The notes under the pieces are model-generated. The model was not told where the DNA came from. It was given only the letters and a program-made list of their open reading frames with translations, and made no database searches. DNA of 64,000 bases from positions 3,782,001 through 3,846,000 of the forward strand of contig NC_018027.1 in the NCBI RefSeq assembly GCF_000266905.1, in the 5' to 3' direction. Below, piece by piece: positions 59,247 through 64,000 of this stretch; positions within the stretch are counted from its first letter, which is position 1, and every line of letters begins with the position of its first letter. The translations under genes and the position numbers were made by a program. This DNA comes from Mycolicibacterium chubuense NBB4 (GTDB lineage: Bacteria; Actinomycetota; Actinomycetes; Mycobacteriales; Mycobacteriaceae).

Positions 59247-60392
59247 TTAGGCGATGAGTTCGACCAGCGTCGCGTTGGCAGTGCCCCCGCCCTCGCACAT
59301 GGTCTGCAATCCGTAGCGAATTCCGTTGTCGCGCATGTGGTTGATCATCCGGGTCATCAGCACCGTGCCGGAGCCGCCGAGCGGGTGGCCGAGCGCGATC
59401 GCACCGCCGAGCGGGTTGAGCCGGGCCTCGTCGGCACCGGTCTCGGCGAGCCATGCCAGGGGCACGGGCGCAAAGGCCTCGTTGACCTCGTAGACGCCGA
59501 CGTCCTCGATCGCCACGCCTGCTTTGTGCAGTACCTTCTCGGTGGCCGGGATCGGGCCGGTCAGCATGAGTTTCGGGTCCGCACCGGTGACCGCGCCCGC
59601 GCAGTAGCGCACCAGCGGGGTCAGGCCGAGATTGACCGCATTCTCCGCGGTCATGACGAGCAGCGCCGCAGCGCCGTCGGAGATCTGTGACGAGTTGCCG
59701 GCGTGGATCACGCCGTCGTCGGTGAACGCCGGCTTGAGTCCGGCCAGCTTCTCCACCGTCGTGCCGCGCCGGATGCCCTCGTCGTCGGTCACGACGCCGG
59801 TCTCGGTGAACACCGGCACGATCTGGTCCCTGAACGCCCCCGCGTCCTGCGCGGCGGCCGCCCGCTCGTGGGATCGCGCGGAGTACTCGTCGAGCCGGGT
59901 CCGGGAGAAGTTCCATTTCTGCGCGATCATCTCCGCGGAGATGCCCTGATTGAAGGAGAAATCGTCGTAGCGGGCGAGCACTTTCGGCCCGTACGGCATC
60001 CCCGTGGCGCGGGCGGCGCCCAGCGGCACGCGGCTCATCACCTCCACTCCCCCGGCCACCACGATGTCCTGCTGCCCGGACATCACGGCCTGCACGGCGA
60101 AGTCGAGCGCCTGCTGGCTGGATCCGCAGGCGCGGTTGACCGTGGTGCCGGGGATGTGCTCGGGCCAGCCCGCGGCCAGCACCGCGTACCGCCCGATGTT
60201 GCTCGACTGGTCACCGACCTGCGACACGCAGCCCCAGATGACGTCGTCGATGACGTCCGGGTCCACGCCGGCGCGGTCGACGAGCTCGCCCAGCACCAGC
60301 GCCGACAGGTCGGCGGCGTGCTGGCCGGACAGGCCACCGTTGCGCTTGCCCACGGGCGTGCGAACGGCTTCGACGATGACGGTTTCGCGCAT
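59247..60392 (-). CDS. Acetyl-CoA acetyltransferase (thiolase)
   Basis: The 381-residue thiolase has the nucleophile Cys89 in [10 protein letters not shown], His336 in GHPLGGSG and Cys366 in [11 protein letters not shown], the full catalytic set of a degradative thiolase. The ATG at 60392 shares one base with the hydratase stop (TAATG), so the two are translationally coupled. It would release acetyl-CoA or propionyl-CoA in the last step of beta-oxidation. Confidence 0.93.
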   Translation of the reverse strand: MRETVIVEAVRTPVGKRNGGLSGQHAADLSALVLGELVDRAGVDPDVIDDVIWGCVSQVGDQSSNIGRYAVLAAGWPEHIPGTTVNRACGSSQQALDFAVQAVMSGQQDIVVAGGVEVMSRVPLGAARATGMPYGPKVLARYDDFSFNQGISAEMIAQKWNFSRTRLDEYSARSHERAAAAQDAGAFRDQIVPVFTETGVVTDDEGIRRGTTVEKLAGLKPAFTDDGVIHAGNSSQISDGAAALLVMTAENAVNLGLTPLVRYCAGAVTGADPKLMLTGPIPATEKVLHKAGVAIEDVGVYEVNEAFAPVPLAWLAETGADEARLNPLGGAIALGHPLGGSGTVLMTRMINHMRDNGIRYGLQTMCEGGGTANATLVELIA

Positions 60393-61204
60393 TACTTCTG
60401 CTCCGATCCGGGCGGTGCTCCACCGACCGCCCATCGACCATGAAACTCCGGCTCCCTCTTGGCGGAGAACGCGGCGTAGGCCTCCGAGGAGTCCGCGGTG
60501 GCGAAGTTACCGGGCTGGGCCCGGGATTCGTTGGCCAGCGCCTCCCGCAGCGTGGCGTTCGCACCGTCGTTGAGCAATGCCTTGCTCTGGGCCAGCGCGA
60601 ACGGCGGTCCGCTCGCCAGCCGATCGGCGAGCGCGTCGACGAAGCCGTCGATCTCGTCGCCGCCCTTGACCCACGTGACCAGACCGAGGGCGTGCGCCTC
60701 GGCGGCGTCGATCATCTCGGCGAGCAGAATAAGCCGCTTGGCCTGCTGCAGCCCGACGATCTTCGGCAACAACCACGAACCGCCGAGGTCGACCGACAAC
60801 CCGCGCTTGGAGAAGATCTGGCAGAAGCGCGATTCCGGGGTGGCCACCACCAGGTCGCAGCCCAGCGCGAGGTTCCAGCCCGCGCCGACAGCCACACCGG
60901 TGACCTTCGCGATGGTCGGTATCGCGAGCTCGTGCAACGCCAGCGCCACGTCGGTCAGGCGGTCGAGCTTGTAGCGCGGATGGATGTCCTCGCCGGTGGC
61001 GATGTCGGCGCCCGAACTGAACGCCCCTCCGGCGCCGGTGAGGATCAACGCACGCACGCCGCGGTCCCGTTTGAGGGCGCGCAGCGCGTCGGCCAGCTCC
61101 ACCCACAGCCGCGCGTCGAGGGCGTTGCGACGCTCGGGCCGGTTCAGCGTCAGCGTGCGCACCCCGCCGCGGTCCGCGGACAGCAGCACCTCGGGCTCAT
61201 CCAC
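60392..61204 (-). CDS. Enoyl-CoA hydratase/isomerase family protein
   Basis: The 270-residue crotonase-fold protein has LTGAGGAFSSGADI, the oxyanion-hole segment, and GVAVGAGWNLALGCDLVVAT with RFCQIF following. One catalytic Glu is not obvious, so it may be an isomerase or a hydratase. It starts with GTG and overlaps the CoA-transferase gene by 8 bp. In operon with thiolase and acyl-CoA dehydrogenases it fits the second step of beta-oxidation. Confidence 0.88.
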   Translation of the reverse strand: MDEPEVLLSADRGGVRTLTLNRPERRNALDARLWVELADALRALKRDRGVRALILTGAGGAFSSGADIATGEDIHPRYKLDRLTDVALALHELAIPTIAKVTGVAVGAGWNLALGCDLVVATPESRFCQIFSKRGLSVDLGGSWLLPKIVGLQQAKRLILLAEMIDAAEAHALGLVTWVKGGDEIDGFVDALADRLASGPPFALAQSKALLNDGANATLREALANESRAQPGNFATADSSEAYAAFSAKREPEFHGRWAVGGAPPGSEQK

Positions 61205-62432
61205 GATAGGCCGGCCCGATCACGCCGTCGGTGCGTAATTGCGCCAATTCGGCTGCGGTGAGGCCCAATTCGGACAACACGGCGTCGGTGTGCTGCCCGA
61301 GTCCCGGAACGGCGCCCATGGGTTGCTCGAAGTCGCCGATCACCGGGGGCGGTCGCAAGGCCCGGATGTCACCGTGGGAGGTGGCGACGGTGCGCCACCG
61401 GTCCCGCGCGGTGAGCTGGGGATGAGCCACCACCTCGCTGGGCAGGTTGTAGCGGGAATTGCCGATGCCTGCGTCGTCGGCCCGTTTCTGGATTTCGGCG
61501 AGATCGTGGCGAGCGCACCACACGCCGATGGCGTCGTCGAGGATCGCGCGGTGCGCGCATCGCCCGGGATTGGTGGCCAGCCGCGGGTCGTCGGCGAGGT
61601 CGGGGCGATCGATGATCTCCCGCGCGACCCGCTGCCATTCCCGGTCGTTGGTCGTGCCGAGCACGACCGTCTGCCCGTCGCGGGTCGGAAACGCCCCGTA
61701 GGGCGCGACCGCGGGAGACCCGACGCCGAGCGGTTCCTGGTCGATCCCGGAGTGCTGGGTGTAGGTCAGCGCGTAGCCCATCACGTCAGTCATCACGTCG
61801 AACAGGCTGAGCGCCACCGCCGGTGCAGGGCTCGCCTGCGGGTGCCGACCCCGGCCGTACAGCAGCGTCACGATGGTCATCGCTGCGTAGAGCCCCGTCG
61901 TGAAATCGGCGATCGCCGGACCGGGCTTCGCGGGCATGCCGGGATACCCGGTGACCGCACAGGAGCCCGCTTCGGCCTGGACGAGCAGGTCGTAGGCCCG
62001 CTTGTGGGAGATCGGACCCCCCGGTCCGTAGCCGTCGATCTCGACCGGGATGACGTTCGGATGGCGTTCGGCGAGGTCGGACGGCGCAATGCCGAGGCGG
62101 GACGTGGCGCCCGGGGCGAGGTTCGACACGAACGCGTCGGCGTGGTCGAGCAGGCGATGCAGCAGGTCGAGACCGGCGGCGGACTTGGTGTTCAGGGTCA
62201 CCGATTCCTTACCGCGGTTGCACCACACGAAATGCGCGGCCAACCCGCCGGGTCCGTTGACGACGTCGTCGTAGTGCCGGGCGAAGTCACCTCCGGTGGG
62301 ATTCTCGACCTTGATGATGCGTGCGCCGAAGTCGGCGAGCACGCGCGTGCACATCGGGGCGGCTACCGCCTGCTCCATCGCGACGACGGTGACGCCTGCG
62401 AGCGGAGCGGCGTTCGGTTGTGGTTCTGTCAC
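61197..62432 (-). CDS. CaiB/BaiF (class III) CoA transferase
   Basis: The 411-residue protein has LAGVTVVAMEQAVAAPMCTRVLADFGA at the start and the catalytic Asp at about 148 in RAYDLLVQAEAG, followed by GMPAKPG. It transfers CoA to a carboxylic acid and could activate the substrate of the surrounding beta-oxidation genes. It starts with GTG. It is only distantly similar to the CoA transferase at 5473-6681. Confidence 0.9.
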   Translation of the reverse strand: MTEPQPNAAPLAGVTVVAMEQAVAAPMCTRVLADFGARIIKVENPTGGDFARHYDDVVNGPGGLAAHFVWCNRGKESVTLNTKSAAGLDLLHRLLDHADAFVSNLAPGATSRLGIAPSDLAERHPNVIPVEIDGYGPGGPISHKRAYDLLVQAEAGSCAVTGYPGMPAKPGPAIADFTTGLYAAMTIVTLLYGRGRHPQASPAPAVALSLFDVMTDVMGYALTYTQHSGIDQEPLGVGSPAVAPYGAFPTRDGQTVVLGTTNDREWQRVAREIIDRPDLADDPRLATNPGRCAHRAILDDAIGVWCARHDLAEIQKRADDAGIGNSRYNLPSEVVAHPQLTARDRWRTVATSHGDIRALRPPPVIGDFEQPMGAVPGLGQHTDAVLSELGLTAAELAQLRTDGVIGPAYRG

Positions 62433-62436
62433 CTGT

Positions 62437-62460
62437 TCAGATCACCATGCCGCCGTCGAC
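62437..62460 (-). pseudogene. Possible 3' remnant of an SDR gene
   Basis: On the minus strand the short gap reads VDGGMVI followed by a stop, which is the usual C-terminal end of short-chain dehydrogenases. No upstream body of such a gene is present, since the FadE gene ends 22 bp away. It may be the scar of a deletion, but a chance match of seven residues cannot be excluded. Confidence 0.3.
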
Positions 62461-62481
62461 CGGTCAGGCCGAGGTGGCCCA

Positions 62482-63660
62482 TCAGTAACTCCGCGGCAGG
62501 CCGAGCACGTGCTCGCCGAGGAAGTTCAGGATCATCTCCTGACTGACCGGCGCGATCTTCATCAGGCGGGACTCCCGGAAGTAGCGGGAGACGTGATACT
62601 CCTCGGAGTAGCCCATGCCGCCGTGCAGTTGCAGGGCGCGGTCTGCGGCGCCGAATCCCGCGTCGGCGCAGAGGTATTTGGCGGTGTTGGCCTCGCGTCC
62701 GCACGGCTTGCCGTTGTCGTAGAGCCACGTTGCTTTGCGCAGCACGAGTTCGGCGGCGTCGAGGCGGGCCAGCGAATCGGCCAGCGGGAACTGCAGGCCC
62801 TGGTTCATGCCGATCGGGCGGTTGAACACGTGGCGCTCGTTGCCGTATTTGACCGCCTTCTCGAGTGCGACCCGCCCGATGCCGAGCGCCTCGGCGGCGA
62901 TCAGCATCCGTTCCGGGTTGAGGCCGTCGAGGATGTACTTGAAGCCCTTGCCTTCTTCGCCCACGCGGTCTTCGACGGGCACCATCAAGTCGTCGATGAA
63001 CAGTTCGTTGGAGCTGACGGCGTTGCGGCCCATCTTATTGATCGGCCGGATGTCGACGTGGTCGCGATCGAGGTCGGTGAGGAACAGCGTCATGCCGTCG
63101 GTCTTCTTCGTGACCTCGTCGTAGGGCGTCGTCCGGGTCAGCAGCAGGATCTTCTCGGACTCCAGCGCCTTCGAGATCCACACCTTGCGACCATTCACGC
63201 GGTAGTGGTCACCCTCGCGCTTGGCCGATGTGGTGATGCGCGAGGTGTCCAGTCCCGCACCGGGTTCGGTGACACCGAAGCAGACATGCAGGTCGCCGTC
63301 GACGATGCGGGGCAGCGTGCGCGCCTTGAGCTCGTCGGAGCCGTGCTTGACCACCGGCTGCATGCCGAAGATGGACAGATGGATGGCGCTCGCGCCGTTC
63401 ATCGCCGCACCGGAGCGGGACACCTCTTCGAGCAGCAGCGTCGCCTCGGTGATGCCCAGCCCGTGACCGCCGTACTCCTCCGGGATCGTCATGCCGAGCC
63501 AGCCGCCGCCGGCGATGGCGTCGTAGAACTCCCGCGGGAATTCGTGAGCCTGGTCTTTTTCCATCCAGTAGTGATCGTCGAATCGGGACGCCAGTTCCGC
63601 GACGGACTTGCGGATCAGCTCCTGGTCTTCGGTCAGCTCGAAACTCATGCCGCCCGGCAT
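62482..63660 (-). CDS. Acyl-CoA dehydrogenase
   Basis: The 392-residue FadE protein has VTEPGAGLDTS, VNGRKVWISKALES and LQLHGGMGYSEEYHVSRYFRESR. The ATG at 63660 follows AAGGAG and is chosen over an upstream in-frame ATG at 63681. It is upstream of the CaiB-type transferase in the same leftward operon and is distinct from the FadE at 58077-59225, so the pathway has at least two dehydrogenation steps. Confidence 0.92.
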   Translation of the reverse strand: MPGGMSFELTEDQELIRKSVAELASRFDDHYWMEKDQAHEFPREFYDAIAGGGWLGMTIPEEYGGHGLGITEATLLLEEVSRSGAAMNGASAIHLSIFGMQPVVKHGSDELKARTLPRIVDGDLHVCFGVTEPGAGLDTSRITTSAKREGDHYRVNGRKVWISKALESEKILLLTRTTPYDEVTKKTDGMTLFLTDLDRDHVDIRPINKMGRNAVSSNELFIDDLMVPVEDRVGEEGKGFKYILDGLNPERMLIAAEALGIGRVALEKAVKYGNERHVFNRPIGMNQGLQFPLADSLARLDAAELVLRKATWLYDNGKPCGREANTAKYLCADAGFGAADRALQLHGGMGYSEEYHVSRYFRESRLMKIAPVSQEMILNFLGEHVLGLPRSY

Positions 63661-63683
63661 AGCCTGCTCCTTGATTCTCATGG

Positions 63684-63748
63684 CCGCCGAACTTGCATTC
63701 CACGCGCGCCTCTCTCGATCTTTTACACGCGGAATGCAAGTTCGGCGG
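63684..63748. repeat. 18-bp perfect inverted repeat with 29-bp loop
   Basis: CCGCCGAACTTGCATTCC (63684-63701) pairs perfectly with 63731-63748. It sits in the 76-bp gap between the amidohydrolase 3' end and the acyl-CoA dehydrogenase start, both leftward. It would form a very stable RNA hairpin and could attenuate or process the operon transcript. No T-run follows. It may belong to a dispersed mycobacterial repeat family. Confidence 0.6.
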
Positions 63749-63757
63749 AGGTGTCGC

Positions 63758-64000
63758 TCAGTCTTTGTTGCCGGTCAATTGCTTTGCGTTGGCGGCGAAG
63801 TCGGCGAACGTCGCGCCGGTCTTCTCCTTGTGGGAGAGCGCCTGGATGGAGACGTCGTGTCCCTCGGCGGCCTTGCGCAGCGCCCCGACGGTGGCCTGCT
63901 CCTTCGAGATGTGCGCGAAGGGATCCCAGTGGTACCAGCGCATCGCGTTCTCGAAGGTCATCTTGTTGATCTCGTCGTCGGGCACGTCGTTGGCCTTGAG
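63758..64000 (-). CDS. Amidohydrolase-like protein, 3' part only
   Basis: Only about 80 C-terminal residues are inside the window; the gene starts beyond base 64000. The visible part reads DEINKMTFENAMRWYHWDPFAHISKEQATVGALRKAAEGHDVSIQ, which resembles the C-terminal end of amidohydrolase 2 family proteins (ENAMRWYHWDPF). It is the most upstream visible member of the leftward operon. The catalytic part cannot be checked here. Confidence 0.6.
   Translation of the reverse strand, partial: LKANDVPDDEINKMTFENAMRWYHWDPFAHISKEQATVGALRKAAEGHDVSIQALSHKEKTGATFADFAANAKQLTGNKD

Noticed and set aside
1..64000. tRNA, rRNA, CRISPR arrays, integrases or transposases
   Set aside because: No tRNA cloverleaf, direct-repeat array or mobile-element enzyme was recognised when reading the window; this is not a substitute for a covariance search.

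Overview
The window is high-GC actinobacterial DNA that looks like a fast-growing Mycobacterium (Mycolicibacterium). Pointers are an mce/yrbE lipid-import operon, a mycofactocin-type short-chain dehydrogenase, F420-type luciferase-like oxidoreductases, many FadE-type acyl-CoA dehydrogenases, P450s paired with one-cluster ferredoxins, a 13E12/DUF222 HNH protein and likely leaderless promoters. Nearly all of the window is coding. No rRNA, tRNA, CRISPR array, integrase or transposase was seen. The content is an accessory catabolic island for a hydrophobic, probably isoprenoid- or steroid-like substrate; the substrate itself cannot be read from the sequence.

Region 1 (1-34.3 kb). A leftward operon runs ALDH, CaiB-type CoA transferase, degenerate HMG-CoA-synthase-like/OB-fold protein, Ltp-type thiolase, yrbEA, yrbEB, mceA, mceB. 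It faces a rightward operon of two SDRs, a ferredoxin and a P450. A second leftward operon (18.8-12.3 kb) holds a two-subunit acyl-CoA dehydrogenase, an LLM oxidoreductase, a sulfotransferase, a TIM-barrel protein and a DUF1214-like protein. It faces rightward genes (19.1-32.5 kb) for two amidohydrolases, a Rieske ferredoxin, alpha/beta hydrolases, a NuoF-like flavoprotein with a ferredoxin, a fused DUF35-Ltp aldolase, two HIBADH-like dehydrogenases and a tandem P450-ferredoxin-P450 set. A leftward P450/ferredoxin pair closes the region. The 15-bp palindrome GAGAAY-N3-RTTCTC occurs at four promoters here, which suggests one regulon covering import, oxidation and aldol or beta-oxidative cleavage.

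Region 2 (34.4-51.4 kb). This is a second oxidation module. It has two Rieske oxygenase alpha subunits, each followed by a small uncharacterised paralogous protein, plus a KshB-like reductase, a TauD/TfdA dioxygenase, an SDR, an ALDH, an unusual amidohydrolase, a MarR regulator, a FadE, an epimerase-like protein and an LLM oxidoreductase. Three copies of an 18-bp box built around CAAGTACTTG sit at fixed spacing to likely -10 elements and probably bind the MarR protein. In the middle, two paralogous TetR genes meet tail to tail next to an AveC-like membrane protein.

Region 3 (51.4-58 kb) holds a DUF222/HNH gene, a TetR regulator with an acyl-CoA dehydrogenase and an APH-type kinase (an ACAD10/11-like pair), a quinone-oxidoreductase-like protein and another TetR with its own operator. 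Region 4 (58-64 kb) is a leftward beta-oxidation operon: amidohydrolase (cut by the window end), FadE, CaiB-type CoA transferase, enoyl-CoA hydratase, thiolase, FadE.

Together the genes suggest uptake (mce), CoA activation or transfer (three CaiB-type enzymes counting both ends, with no acyl-CoA synthetase seen), hydroxylation (four P450s, two Rieske oxygenases, one TfdA enzyme), alcohol and aldehyde oxidation, and chain shortening by dehydrogenation and thiolytic or retro-aldol cleavage.
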